Source: CAUJIW01 sp963205175 (lineage in GTDB: Bacteria > Pseudomonadota > Alphaproteobacteria > Sphingomonadales > Sphingomonadaceae). From it: a DNA stretch of 64,000 nt. This document shows, in pieces, positions 52,140-60,967 of this stretch. A program made the position numbers and the translations under genes. Position 1 is the stretch's first letter. Every line of letters starts with the position of its first letter. Under the pieces are notes generated by a model. That model was not told where the DNA came from and ran no database searches. It saw nothing but the letters and a program-made list of their open reading frames with translations. The DNA lies in the NCBI GenBank assembly GCA_041060555.1, contig JBEUDS010000008.1; one strand, 5' to 3'.

Positions 52140-53156
52140 TTAATATTCCTGTTCGAGCTTCTTCGCCAGATCCTCGATGTTCTCCGGCGGCCAGCCGGGG
52201 ATTTCCATGCCCAGCCGCAGGCCCATCGAGGCCAGCACTTCCTTGATCTCGTTGAGCGACTTGCGGCCGAAGTTCGGCGTGCGCAGCATCTCGGCCTCGG
52301 TCTTCTGGACCAGATCGCCGATGTAGATGATGTTGTCGTTCTTCAGGCAGTTGGCCGAACGAACCGACAGCTCCAGCTCGTCGACCTTCTTCAGCAGGTA
52401 CTTGTTCAGCGTCGGCTTGTCTTCCTCGACCTTCGCGGCAACCGCCTTGGGCTCCTCGAAGTTGATGAACAGCTGCAACTGGTCCTGCAGGATGCGGGCG
52501 GCATAAGCCAGCGCATCCTCGGGCGTGATCGTACCATCGGTCTCGATGGTCATGGTCAGCTTGTCGTAGTCGAGCTCCTGGCCGACGCGGGTGTTTTCGA
52601 CCTTGTAGGCCACCTGGCGCACCGGCGAGTAGAGCGCGTCAACCGGCATCAGGCCGATCGGCGCGTCCGCCGGGCGGTTGGCCGACGCCGGCACGTAGCC
52701 CTTGCCCGGCTCGACGGTCAGTTCCATGTTGAGCGTGGCGCCCTGGTCCAGGGTGCAGATGACGAGATCGGGGTTCATGATCTCGACGTTGGCGACGGTG
52801 GTGATCTGGCCGGCGCGCACTTCACCGGGACCGGTCGCGGTCAGGTGAACGCGCTTGGGCCCGTCAGCCGCCATCTTGACCGCCAGCTGCTTGACGTTGA
52901 GCACGATGTCGGTGACGTCTTCACGCACGCCCGGAATGGACGAGAACTCATGCAGCACGCCATCGATGCGGATGGCGGTGACGGCGGCGCCCTGCAGCGA
53001 CGACAGCAGCACCCGCCGCAGGCTGTTACCCAGGGTCAGACCGAAACCACGCTCAAGCGGCTCCGCGACGAAGGTCGCCTTGCGCTGGGCGTCGCTGCTG
53101 TCCTTGACTTCGAGCTTGTTGGGCTTTTTCAGTTCCTGCCAGTTCTTCGCGATCAC
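52140..53156 (-). CDS. rpoA: RNA polymerase alpha subunit
   Basis: A 338-residue subunit: the N-terminal dimerisation domain with FGLTLGNSLRRVLLSSLQG, and the C-terminal domain that binds UP elements and activators (ELSVRSANCLKNDNIIYIGDLVQKTEAEMLRTPNFGRKSLNEIKEVL). I take the GTG at 53156, preceded by AGAGG at eight bases; it yields (M)IAKNWQELKKP as in other Alphaproteobacteria. The GTG at 53165 would overlap the ribosome site. Confidence 0.98.
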   Translation of the reverse strand: MIAKNWQELKKPNKLEVKDSSDAQRKATFVAEPLERGFGLTLGNSLRRVLLSSLQGAAVTAIRIDGVLHEFSSIPGVREDVTDIVLNVKQLAVKMAADGPKRVHLTATGPGEVRAGQITTVANVEIMNPDLVICTLDQGATLNMELTVEPGKGYVPASANRPADAPIGLMPVDALYSPVRQVAYKVENTRVGQELDYDKLTMTIETDGTITPEDALAYAARILQDQLQLFINFEEPKAVAAKVEEDKPTLNKYLLKKVDELELSVRSANCLKNDNIIYIGDLVQKTEAEMLRTPNFGRKSLNEIKEVLASMGLRLGMEIPGWPPENIEDLAKKLEQEY

Positions 53157-53241
53157 GTGGGGCACCTCTGGCTAATATTTCAAGCGGCCGACGGAAACGC
53201 CGGCCGCTCCAACAACAAACGCGGCGGGGACAGTCCCGCCC

Positions 53242-53634
53242 TTAGACGCGACGGCGCTTCGGCGGCCGGCAACCATTGTGCGGGATCGGCGTCACATCAC
53301 GGATCGAGGTGATGGTGAAACCCACCGCCTGCAGCGCGCGCAGCGCCGATTCGCGGCCCGACCCCGGACCCTTGACCATCACTTCCAGGGTGCGCACGCC
53401 GTGCTCCTGGGCCTTGCGGCCAGCGTCCTCGGCGGCAATCTGGGCCGCATAGGGGGTCGACTTGCGCGAACCCTTGAAGCCCATCTGGCCCGACGACGAC
53501 CAGGCAATCGCATTGCCCTGGGCATCGGAGATGGTGATCATGGTGTTGTTGAACGACGCGTTCACATGGGCAACGCCATTCGTGATGTTCTTGCGCTCGC
53601 GCCGCTTGACGCGGGTGGTGGTGTCACGTGCCAT
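53242..53634 (-). CDS. rpsK: 30S ribosomal protein S11
   Basis: A 130-residue platform protein (conserved NITNGVAHVNASFNNTMITISDAQGN, C-terminal HNGCRPPKRRRV), between rpsM and rpoA. Standard length. Confidence 0.98.
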   Translation of the reverse strand: MARDTTTRVKRRERKNITNGVAHVNASFNNTMITISDAQGNAIAWSSSGQMGFKGSRKSTPYAAQIAAEDAGRKAQEHGVRTLEVMVKGPGSGRESALRALQAVGFTITSIRDVTPIPHNGCRPPKRRRV

Positions 53635-53667
53635 GGTATCCTGATCCTTGCTGAAGCGGCGCCCGGA

Positions 53668-54036
53668 TTACTTCTTCTTACCGGCGATCGGCTTGGCCTT
53701 GCCCTTGCGGGTGCGGGCATTGGTGTGGGTGCGCTGACCGCGCACCGGCAGGCCCTTGCGATGACGCAGGCCGCGATAGCAGGCCAGGTCCATCAAGCGC
53801 TTGATGTTCATCGCCACCTGGCGACGCAGATCGCCCTCCACCGTGTAACCGGCGTCGATGGCCTCGCGGATCTGCAGCACTTCCGAGTCGGTCAGCTCGC
53901 TTACGCGGCGCTCCGGCGGGAAGCCCATCTTGGTGCAGATCTCCTTGGCCTTCGCGGGGCCAATGCCGTGGATGTAGGTCAACCCGACCACGACCCGCTT
54001 GTTGGTCGGGATGTTGACACCAGCGATACGCGCCAC
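53668..54036 (-). CDS. rpsM: 30S ribosomal protein S13
   Basis: A 122-residue head protein that contacts tRNA and the B1 bridges; ARIAGVNIPTNKRVVVGL and the basic tail (GQRTHTNARTRKGKAKPIAGKKK) are typical. Initiation is at GTG (54036) with GGAGA upstream; the ATG-led longer frame to 54108 is unsupported. First gene of the rpsM-rpsK-rpoA-rplQ operon with its own promoter. Confidence 0.97.
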   Translation of the reverse strand: MARIAGVNIPTNKRVVVGLTYIHGIGPAKAKEICTKMGFPPERRVSELTDSEVLQIREAIDAGYTVEGDLRRQVAMNIKRLMDLACYRGLRHRKGLPVRGQRTHTNARTRKGKAKPIAGKKK

Positions 54037-54055
54037 GTTCGATCTCCTGTCCTCG

Positions 54056-54101
54056 CCCCTCGCGGGGGTCTCGTCCAACTCCGGGTGCACCCGCGTTGGA
54101 C
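54056..54101 (-). promoter_or_regulatory. Structured leader of the rpsM operon
   Basis: Two hairpins in the leader: GTCCAAC/GTTGGAC enclosing GGGTGCACCC (54073-54101), and CCCC/GGGG around CGCGA (54056-54067), 20-65 bases before the rpsM GTG. No T-run, so a translational or stability element is more likely than attenuation. Confidence 0.45.
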
Positions 54102-54141
54102 ACGTCATTCAAATATGTCAAGCCGATTCGGAAAGGCGCGG

Positions 54142-54169
54142 ATTATAGGAACGCAATGGGTTCCGTCAA
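54142..54169 (-). promoter_or_regulatory. Sigma-70 promoter of the rpsM operon
   Basis: On the minus strand TTGACG (54164-54169), 16-base spacer, TATAAT (54142-54147), about 106 bases before rpsM. The best consensus promoter I can see in the window. Confidence 0.8.
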
Positions 54170-54185
54170 CCGCTGATTCTCCGCC

Positions 54186-54836
54186 TCAGCCTGCGTTCAA
54201 GATCGCGGCCAGATCGGCATGGACCTTGTCCATATCCGCCATGCCGTCGATACGCTTCAGCAGCCCCTTGTCCGCATAGTAATTCGAGATCGGGGCCGTT
54301 TTCTCGTGATATTCCGCCATCCGCTGGCGCACCGTCGCCTCGTTGTCATCGGGGCGACGCTTGAATTCGGTCGAACCGCAGGCGTCACAAACGCCGGCGA
54401 CCCTGGTCTGCTTGAAGCGGTCATGATAACCGGCACCGCATTTGGCGCAGGAAAACCGGCCAGTGACCCGCTCGACAAGGGCGTTTTCGTCGACGGTCAG
54501 CTCAACCACCGAATCGAGCTTCAGGCCCTTCTCGGCCAGCATGGCGTCAAGCGCCTCGGCCTGGGCGGTGGTCCGCGGAAAACCGTCAAAGATCACGCCG
54601 CCCTTGGCGTCCGGCTGCTCCAGCCGGTCGGAGATCAACGCGATCATGATATCGTCGGAGACCAGCTGACCGGCGTCCATGACCGCCTTGGCCTTAAGAC
54701 CCACCGGCGTTCCGGCGGCAACGGCGGCGCGCAGCATGTCGCCCGTGGACAACTGGACCATGCCCCGCTCAGCCTGCAGACGCTGCGCCTGGGTCCCCTT
54801 GCCGGCGCCCGGCGGTCCTAGCAGAATGATGTTCAC
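54186..54836 (-). CDS. adk: Adenylate kinase
   Basis: A 216-residue long-form adenylate kinase (ATP+AMP to 2 ADP). P-loop GPPGAGKGTQ, AMP-binding GDMLRAAVAAGTP, and a LID with four zinc Cys (CAKCGAGYHD ... CDACGS). Starts at GTG that overlaps the secY stop (GTGA), hence coupled translation. Confidence 0.97.
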   Translation of the reverse strand: MNIILLGPPGAGKGTQAQRLQAERGMVQLSTGDMLRAAVAAGTPVGLKAKAVMDAGQLVSDDIMIALISDRLEQPDAKGGVIFDGFPRTTAQAEALDAMLAEKGLKLDSVVELTVDENALVERVTGRFSCAKCGAGYHDRFKQTRVAGVCDACGSTEFKRRPDDNEATVRQRMAEYHEKTAPISNYYADKGLLKRIDGMADMDKVHADLAAILNAG

Positions 54837-56179
54837 TTGCGCCCTCCCCGGAGTTTCGCCTTCTTGATGAGGCCTTCGTACTGATGCGCCATCATATGCC
54901 CGTGGATCTGGGCGACCGTGTCCATCGTGACGTTGACGACGATCAGCAGGCTGGTACCCCCGAAGTAGAAGCCAACCCCCATCTCGGCAATCAGCCATTC
55001 CGGCAACAGGCAGATGATGGTGAGATAGGCCGCGCCGACGACGGTGATGCGGGTCAGCACGTAATCGAGGTACTCCGCCGTCTTCTGGCCCGGGCGGATG
55101 CCCGGCACGAAGCCGCCATAGCGCTTCAGGTTGTCCGCGGTCTCCTCGGGGTTGAAGACCACGGCCGTGTAGAAGAAGCAGAAGAAGATGATGCCCAGCG
55201 CATACAGCGCCATGTACAGCGGCTGGCCGTGACCGATCATGGCGGTCATGGTCTGCAGCCAGTCCGGCCCGCGGCCGCCGGCGAACTGGGCGACGGTGAG
55301 CGGCATCAGCAGCAGCGACGAGGCAAAGATCGGCGGAATGACGCCAGCGGTGTTGAGTTTGAGCGGCAGGTGCGACGTATCGCCCTGGAACATGCGGTTG
55401 CCGACCTGGCGCTTGGGGTACTGGATCAGGATGCGCCGCTGGGCGCGCTCCATGAAGCAGATGCCGTAAACGACCACCACCGCCAGCACGATGATCAGCA
55501 AAATGGCGCCGGCCGACAGCGCGCCGGTGCGGCCAAGCTCGAACAGCTGGGTCAGCGCGCCCGGCAACGCCGCGACGATACCGGCCATGATGATGAGCGA
55601 GATGCCGTTACCGATACCGCGACTGGTGATCTGCTCACCCAGCCACATCAGGAACAGGGTACCGCCAATCAGCGTGATCACCGTGGTGATCCGGAAGAAC
55701 ATGCCGGGATCCAGCACTGCCGAGGCACCCTGGGAGGCGCCCCAGCTTTCCAGGCCGACCGCGATGGAATAGCCCTGGATGGCGGTCAGCAGCACGGTAC
55801 CCAGACGGGTGTACTGGTTGATCTTCTTGCGCCCGGCCTCGCCTTCCTTCTTCAGCGCCGCCATCGACGGCGACAGCGACGTCAGCAGCTGCACGATGAT
55901 CGATGCCGTGATGTACGGCATGATGTTGAGCGCGATGATCGACATGCGCTCCAGCGCGCCGCCGGAGAACAGATTGAGCATCCCCAGCACGCCGCCGGAC
56001 TGCTGCGCGTAGAGCTGCTGCAACGCCACGGGGTCGATCCCCGGCAGCGGCACGAACGTGCACAGCCGGTAGATGATCAACGCACCCAGCGTGAACCAGA
56101 TGCGGTTCTTCAACTCCGTCGCCTTGGAGAAGGCGCCGAAGTTGATGTTGGCCGCCAGTTGTTCGGCTGCTGAAGCCAT
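54833..56179 (-). CDS. secY: Preprotein translocase SecY
   Basis: A 448-residue, ten-helix channel of the Sec translocon (GGALERMSIIALNIMPYITASI, IPPIFASSLLLMP, GGTSLLIVVNVTMDT). N-terminal ATELKNRIWFTLGALIIYR is typical. It is the usual partner after rplO and before adk. Confidence 0.98.
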   Translation of the reverse strand: MASAAEQLAANINFGAFSKATELKNRIWFTLGALIIYRLCTFVPLPGIDPVALQQLYAQQSGGVLGMLNLFSGGALERMSIIALNIMPYITASIIVQLLTSLSPSMAALKKEGEAGRKKINQYTRLGTVLLTAIQGYSIAVGLESWGASQGASAVLDPGMFFRITTVITLIGGTLFLMWLGEQITSRGIGNGISLIIMAGIVAALPGALTQLFELGRTGALSAGAILLIIVLAVVVVYGICFMERAQRRILIQYPKRQVGNRMFQGDTSHLPLKLNTAGVIPPIFASSLLLMPLTVAQFAGGRGPDWLQTMTAMIGHGQPLYMALYALGIIFFCFFYTAVVFNPEETADNLKRYGGFVPGIRPGQKTAEYLDYVLTRITVVGAAYLTIICLLPEWLIAEMGVGFYFGGTSLLIVVNVTMDTVAQIHGHMMAHQYEGLIKKAKLRGGRK

Positions 56180-56217
56180 GCGGTGGAGCTACCTCGGGAT
56201 AGTCAGGCGCGAACGGT

Positions 56218-56676
56218 TCAGGCGACGAGCTCGATGCGGCCGCCGGCCTTCTCGACGGCGGCCTTCGCCGCTTCCGAGGCACCCGCGACCTTGAGGGTCA
56301 GTGCGACCTTGAGTTCGCCCTTTGCCAGCACGCGCACGCCGTCCTTGGCCTTGCCGCACAGACCGGCAGCCTTGAGAGCGGCGAAGTCGAGCTCGGCGCC
56401 GGCGGCAATCTTGCCGGCGTCGACGGCCTTCTGGAGCCGCCCCAGGTTCACCTCGGCATAGTCGGTGCCGAAGATGTTGTTGAAACCGCGCTTCGGCAAC
56501 CGCATGTGCAGCGGCATCTGGCCGCCCTCGAAGCCGTTGATCGACACGCCCGAGCGGGACTTCTGACCTTTCTGGCCACGGCCAGCGGTCTTGCCCTTGC
56601 CCGAACCGATACCACGGCCCACGCGCATGCGGCGCTTGCGGGCGCCTTCGTTGTCTTGCAGTTCGTTCAGCTTCAT
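56218..56676 (-). CDS. rplO: 50S ribosomal protein L15
   Basis: A 152-residue protein with the glycine/arginine-rich N-terminal extension (RVGRGIGSGKGKTAGRGQKGQKSR, condensed) that reaches into 23S rRNA. Between secY and rpmD; standard length. Confidence 0.97.
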   Translation of the reverse strand: MKLNELQDNEGARKRRMRVGRGIGSGKGKTAGRGQKGQKSRSGVSINGFEGGQMPLHMRLPKRGFNNIFGTDYAEVNLGRLQKAVDAGKIAAGAELDFAALKAAGLCGKAKDGVRVLAKGELKVALTLKVAGASEAAKAAVEKAGGRIELVA

Positions 56677-56769
56677 GAGCTGGTCCTCTTCAACGTCCGT
56701 CCACCGGCACCCCGCAGTGGTCTTTCAGATGGGGATGCCGGTGCTGCCACGCCAGAGTGGATGGCGATA

Positions 56770-56958
56770 TTATTCGCCGTCCACCTTCACCATGTGAGCG
56801 ACCTTGCGGATCATGCCCCGGATAGACGGCGTGTCCTCAAGCACCACGGTGCGATGCATCTTGTTCAGGCCCAGGCCGACGAGGGTCGCCCGCTGGTCCT
56901 TGGTACGGCGGATCGGCGAACCGGTCTGCGTCACCTTGATCGTCTTGCTCGCGCTCAT
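56770..56958 (-). CDS. rpmD: 50S ribosomal protein L30
   Basis: A 62-residue small protein (IKVTQTGSPIRRTKDQRATLVGLGL, LGLNKMHRTVVLEDTPSIRGMI). In its standard place between rpsE and rplO; 93 bases lie before rplO. Confidence 0.95.
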   Translation of the reverse strand: MSASKTIKVTQTGSPIRRTKDQRATLVGLGLNKMHRTVVLEDTPSIRGMIRKVAHMVKVDGE

Positions 56959-56965
56959 CGCTCAA

Positions 56966-57559
56966 CTACTCCGTCTGGGCCTCGGCCTCGGCGGAAACCG
57001 CCTTGCCGCTGACATCGCCCCGGCGCGAGATGATGTCGGCGATCTTCTTGCCGCGACGGGAAGCCACCATCTTCGGGCTGGTCTGGTTGACCAGCGCGTT
57101 AAAGGTGGCGCGGATCATGTTGTAGGGGTTGTTCGACCCCATCGACTTGGTCACCACGTCCTGAACGCCCAGGCTCTCGAACACCGCGCGCATCGGGCCG
57201 CCGGCGATGATGCCGGTACCCTGCGGCGCCGAGCGCAGAAACACCTTGCCGGCGCCCCAGCGGCCGTTGACGTCATGGTGCAGCGTGCGGCCTTCGCGCA
57301 GCGGAATGCGGACCATCGTCTTCTTCGCCGACGCGGTGGCCTTGGAAATGGCCTCGGGCACCTCGCGGGCCTTGCCGTGGCCGAAGCCGACGCGGCCCTT
57401 GCCGTCGCCCACGACGACCAGTGCCGCAAAGCCGAAGCGCTTGCCGCCCTTCACCGTCTTCGACACGCGATTGATGTGGACCAGCTTTTCAACCAGCTCG
57501 TCGCCACCCTCTTCGCGGGCGGGGCGATCGCCCCGTTCCTGTTTCGGTTCGCGCGCCAT
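56966..57559 (-). CDS. rpsE: 30S ribosomal protein S5
   Basis: A 197-residue fidelity protein: KGGKRFGFAALVVVGDGKGRVGFGHGKA and GIIAGGPMRAVFESLGVQD. An alphaproteobacterial-style acidic/Gln C-terminal tail (GKAVSAEAEAQTE). Standard position. Confidence 0.98.
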   Translation of the reverse strand: MAREPKQERGDRPAREEGGDELVEKLVHINRVSKTVKGGKRFGFAALVVVGDGKGRVGFGHGKAREVPEAISKATASAKKTMVRIPLREGRTLHHDVNGRWGAGKVFLRSAPQGTGIIAGGPMRAVFESLGVQDVVTKSMGSNNPYNMIRATFNALVNQTSPKMVASRRGKKIADIISRRGDVSGKAVSAEAEAQTE

Positions 57560-57562
57560 CGC

Positions 57563-57919
57563 TTAAAACTCCAATCCGCCTTCACGTGCCGCCTCGGCCA
57601 GAGCCTTGACACGCCCGTGATAGAGAAAACCGCCACGGTCGAACACGACCTGGCCAATACCGGCCGCCTTGGCGCGTTCGGCCAGCAGCTTGCCGACCTC
57701 GGCGGCCGCCGCGACGGTCGCGCCCGACTTGCCCTTCAGGGCCGACTCCAGCGTCGACGCGGCGGCAACCGTCGCACCTTTGCTGTCATCGATAACCTGG
57801 GCGTAGATGTGCTTCGACGACCGGTGGACCGACAGACGCGGCCGACCGCCCGACTTGAGCGCCAGCTGGGTACGCACCCGCTGCCGGCGCCGCTCGAAAA
57901 GAGAGAGACCCTTAGCCAT
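57563..57919 (-). CDS. rplR: 50S ribosomal protein L18
   Basis: A 118-residue 5S-rRNA-binding protein (RPRLSVHRSSKHIYAQVIDD, FDRGGFLYHGRVKALAEAAREGGLEF). Three bases from rpsE. Confidence 0.97.
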   Translation of the reverse strand: MAKGLSLFERRRQRVRTQLALKSGGRPRLSVHRSSKHIYAQVIDDSKGATVAAASTLESALKGKSGATVAAAAEVGKLLAERAKAAGIGQVVFDRGGFLYHGRVKALAEAAREGGLEF

Positions 57920-57928
57920 GGTGCATCC

Positions 57929-58462
57929 TTACTTCTTCTTGCCTTCCTTGCGGAAGATGAACTCGCCCCGGTACTTGATACCCTTGCCCTTGTAGGGCTC
58001 GGGCTTGCGCCAACGACGGATTTCGGCGGCCACCTGGCCCACCTGCTGCTTGTCGTTGCCGCTGATCTCGACCGTGGTCTGATCCGGGCACTTGATGGTG
58101 ATGCCATCCGGGATCGGGAAATCCACGTCGTGGCTGTAGCCGAGCTGCAGCTTCAGGTTCGAACCCTGAACGCTGGCGCGGTAGCCGACGCCGGTGATTT
58201 CCAGCACCTCGGTGAAACCCTGGGTCACACCGGTAACCAGGTTGTTCACCAGCGTGCGCTGCATGCCCCAGAAGGAACGCGAGCGCTTGGTGTCGCTGCG
58301 CGGCTGGATGCTGATGACGTTGCCGTCGACCGTGCAGACCACTTCGTCCGCAACCGTCAGCGACATCTGACCCTTGGGGCCCTTGACCGCCAGCTGCGCG
58401 CCGTCGAGCGTCGCGGAGACGCCAGAGGGAAGGGCAACCGGCTTCTTGCCAATACGAGACAT
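57929..58462 (-). CDS. rplF: 50S ribosomal protein L6
   Basis: A 177-residue protein near the sarcin-ricin loop (SRIGKKPVALPSGV start; GVGYRASVQG; KGKGIKYRGE end). The ATG at 58462 is the conserved start inside a longer frame. Confidence 0.97.
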   Translation of the reverse strand: MSRIGKKPVALPSGVSATLDGAQLAVKGPKGQMSLTVADEVVCTVDGNVISIQPRSDTKRSRSFWGMQRTLVNNLVTGVTQGFTEVLEITGVGYRASVQGSNLKLQLGYSHDVDFPIPDGITIKCPDQTTVEISGNDKQQVGQVAAEIRRWRKPEPYKGKGIKYRGEFIFRKEGKKK

Positions 58463-58475
58463 CGTGCGCCCTCCG

Positions 58476-58874
58476 TCAGAACACGGTGCAGAGCACTTCG
58501 CCGCCCACGTTCTGCTCGCGCGCTTCCGCGTCCGAGAGAACGCCCTTGGGCGTCGAAATGATCGAGATACCGAGACCGTTGCGCACGCGCGGCAGCTCCT
58601 GCGAACCGGAGTAGACGCGGCGACCGGGCTTCGACACGCGCTGCAGCCATTGAATGGCCGGCTGGCCCTCATGGTACTTCAGCTCGATGCGGATTTCGCG
58701 CCGGCCGGGGCCGAGGTCGAATTCCGAGAAGCCGCGGATGTAGCCTTCGCGCTTCAGCACGTCGAGCACGCGGGCACGCAGCTTGGACGCCGGCGTGACG
58801 ATGGAGTCTTTGCGAGCCTGCTGACCGTTGCGGATGCGGGTCAGCATATCGCCCAGGGGATCCGTCAGATTCAT
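58476..58874 (-). CDS. rpsH: 30S ribosomal protein S8
   Basis: A 132-residue 16S-binding assembly protein (MNLTDPLGDMLTRIRNGQ; end GISIISTPKGVLSDAEAREQNVGGEVLCTVF). Position and length are standard. Confidence 0.98.
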   Translation of the reverse strand: MNLTDPLGDMLTRIRNGQQARKDSIVTPASKLRARVLDVLKREGYIRGFSEFDLGPGRREIRIELKYHEGQPAIQWLQRVSKPGRRVYSGSQELPRVRNGLGISIISTPKGVLSDAEAREQNVGGEVLCTVF

Positions 58875-58891
58875 GTTTGGACCTCCCGACC

Positions 58892-59197
58892 TTACCAGCT
58901 CGACTTCACGACGCCGGGAATCAGGCCCTGATTGGCCAGTTCACGCAGCGACACGCGAGACATGCGGAATTTGCGGTAATAAGCGCGCGGACGGCCCGTC
59001 ACTTCGCAACGATTGCGGATGCGGGTCGGGTTTGCGTTGCGCGGGACCTCGGCAAGCTTCAGGCGGGCGAGGAAACGTTCCTCTTCCGGCTTCGACTCGT
59101 CGTTGGCAATCGCCTTCAGGCGAACGACCTTGCCCGCGAATTTCTTCGCCAGCTTGCGTCGCCGCTCGTTCTTGTTGATCGAACTCAGTTTGGCCAT
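58892..59197 (-). CDS. rpsN: 30S ribosomal protein S14 (zinc-independent form)
   Basis: A 101-residue protein (AKLSSINKNERRRKLAKKF, GRPRAYYRKFRMSRVSLRELA). Only one Cys in the middle region, so the C-minus form without a zinc ribbon, usual in Alphaproteobacteria. Confidence 0.97.
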   Translation of the reverse strand: MAKLSSINKNERRRKLAKKFAGKVVRLKAIANDESKPEEERFLARLKLAEVPRNANPTRIRNRCEVTGRPRAYYRKFRMSRVSLRELANQGLIPGVVKSSW

Positions 59198-59216
59198 TCT
59201 CTATCCTTCCCGGTGG

Positions 59217-59798
59217 TCAGGCCGCGCGGCTGTCCGGGGTCTGACCCCAGAACGGCATGTCGAATGCCTTCAGCAGCGCACGCGCCTCCTCGTCGGTCTT
59301 GGCGGTCGTGCAGATGATGATGTCCATACCCCGGATCTTGTCGATCTTGTCGTAATTGATCTCGGGGAAGACGATCTGCTCCTTGAGGCCGAGAGCGTAG
59401 TTGCCCCGACCGTCAAAGCTCTTGGGATTCACGCCGCGGAAGTCACGCACGCGCGGCAGCGCGATGGTGATCAGGCGGTCCAGAAATTCGTACATCTGCT
59501 CACGGCGCAGCGTGACCTTGGCGCCGATCGGCATGCCTTCACGCAGCTTGAACGTGGCGATGGACTTCTTGGCGCGGGTGACGACCGGCTTCTGGCCGGC
59601 AATCGCCTGCATATCGGCCACGGCGGCATCGACGCGCTTCTTGTCCTGGGTCGCCTCGCCGACGCCCATGTTGATCACGATCTTCTCCAGACGCGGCACT
59701 TCCATCGGGTTCTTGTACCCGAACTGCTTCTGGAGCTCCTCGCGGATCTTGGTCTCGTAGAGAGTCCTGAACCGCGGCATGGGTGCGTTCTCAGCCAT
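59217..59798 (-). CDS. rplE: 50S ribosomal protein L5
   Basis: A 193-residue 5S-rRNA and P-site contact protein (RLEKIVINMGVGEAT, GLKEQIVFPEINYDKIDKIRGMDIII). The start overlaps the rplX stop by eight bases. Confidence 0.98.
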   Translation of the reverse strand: MAENAPMPRFRTLYETKIREELQKQFGYKNPMEVPRLEKIVINMGVGEATQDKKRVDAAVADMQAIAGQKPVVTRAKKSIATFKLREGMPIGAKVTLRREQMYEFLDRLITIALPRVRDFRGVNPKSFDGRGNYALGLKEQIVFPEINYDKIDKIRGMDIIICTTAKTDEEARALLKAFDMPFWGQTPDSRAA

Positions 59799-60111
59799 CG
59801 ATCACCTCGCCCGAACGCTTGGCCACGCGAACCTTGCGCCCGTCTTCCAGCACCTTGAAACCAACACGGGTCGGCTTGCCGGTTTTCGGATCCTCGATCG
59901 CCACCTTGGCGACGTGGATCGGAGCCTCGACCCGTTCAAGACCACCAGCATTACCGCCCATCGGCTTCTTGTGCTTGGTGACCATGTTAACGCCGCTGAC
60001 GACAACCTTGCCGTCCTTCGGCAGGGCGCGAACCACCTCGCCGTGCTTGCCCTTGTCCTTGCCGGACAGGACCACCACGCGGTCGCCCTTCTTGATCTTC
60101 AGCGCAGACAT
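59791..60111 (-). CDS. rplX: 50S ribosomal protein L24
   Basis: A 106-residue KOW-domain assembly initiator (KKGDRVVVLSGKDKGKHGEV). The ATG at 60111 shares one base with the rplN stop. Confidence 0.97.
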   Translation of the reverse strand: MSALKIKKGDRVVVLSGKDKGKHGEVVRALPKDGKVVVSGVNMVTKHKKPMGGNAGGLERVEAPIHVAKVAIEDPKTGKPTRVGFKVLEDGRKVRVAKRSGEVIDG

Positions 60112-60479
60112 CACAGCACCTCCGGCGCGAGCGAAATGATCTTCATGTGGTTCTTCGCGCGCAGCTCGCGAACCACCGGGCCGAAGATACGGGTGCCGAT
60201 GGGTTCGTTGTTCTTGTTGATCAGCACCGCCGCATTGCGGTCGAAACGGATCACCGAACCGTCCACACGACGGATGTCCTTGGCGGTGCGAACGACGATC
60301 GCGCGGTGCACGTCGCCCTTCTTCACACGACCGCGCGGCGCGGCCTCCTTGATGGAGACGACGATGATATCGCCGACACTCGCGTACTTACGCTTGGAGC
60401 CGCCCAGCACCTTGATGCACATCACGCGCTTGGCGCCCGAGTTGTCGGCGACGTCCAGATTTGTTTGCATCTGAATCAT
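60111..60479 (-). CDS. rplN: 50S ribosomal protein L14
   Basis: A 122-residue protein (MIQMQTNLDVADNSGAKRV; FGPVVRELR), a bridge B8 component. Standard. Confidence 0.98.
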   Translation of the reverse strand: MIQMQTNLDVADNSGAKRVMCIKVLGGSKRKYASVGDIIVVSIKEAAPRGRVKKGDVHRAIVVRTAKDIRRVDGSVIRFDRNAAVLINKNNEPIGTRIFGPVVRELRAKNHMKIISLAPEVL

Positions 60480-60508
60480 GGCAAATTCTCCTGGTCTTCA
60501 GCCGACTC

Positions 60509-60745
60509 TCAGGAAACCTTCTCGAGAACACGCCACGACTTCGTCTTCGAAATCGGGGCGCACTCCTCGATGCGAACGACATCGCCCTCGCGGATCGCGT
60601 TGGCTTCGTCATGCGCGTGATACTTCTTCGACCGGCGGATGATCTTGCCGTAGAGCGGGTGCTTCACCTTGCGCTCCACCAGCACGGTCACCGTCTTGTC
60701 GGTCTTGTTGGACACCACCGTGCCCTGAAGAATACGCTTCGGCAT
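60509..60745 (-). CDS. rpsQ: 30S ribosomal protein S17
   Basis: A 78-residue OB-fold protein (MPKRILQGTVVSNKTDKTVTV). The ATG at 60745 is chosen within a longer frame on family alignment. Confidence 0.97.
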   Translation of the reverse strand: MPKRILQGTVVSNKTDKTVTVLVERKVKHPLYGKIIRRSKKYHAHDEANAIREGDVVRIEECAPISKTKSWRVLEKVS

Positions 60746-60755
60746 GGGGTTCTCC

Positions 60756-60947
60756 TTAGTTGGCCTGGCGCTGACGCTGCAGCGTCTGGATCTTGGCGAT
60801 CGTGCGACGCACCTCGCGCACACGCGCGGTGTTGGTCAGCTGACCGGTGGCACCCTGGAAGCGCAGCGAAAACTGCTCCTTCTTCAGGCTCGTCAACTCC
60901 TCGGAGAGCTGATCATCGGTCTTGGTTTTGAGGTCCGCGAATTTCAT
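60756..60947 (-). CDS. rpmC: 50S ribosomal protein L29
   Basis: A 63-residue two-helix protein (MKFADLKTKTDDQL; REVRRTIAKIQTLQRQR) near the tunnel exit. The ATG at 60947 has GGAG upstream; the TTG at 60971 overlapping rplP is less likely. Confidence 0.95.
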   Translation of the reverse strand: MKFADLKTKTDDQLSEELTSLKKEQFSLRFQGATGQLTNTARVREVRRTIAKIQTLQRQRQAN

Positions 60948-60967
60948 CTGTCCTGTCTCCACGTGCC

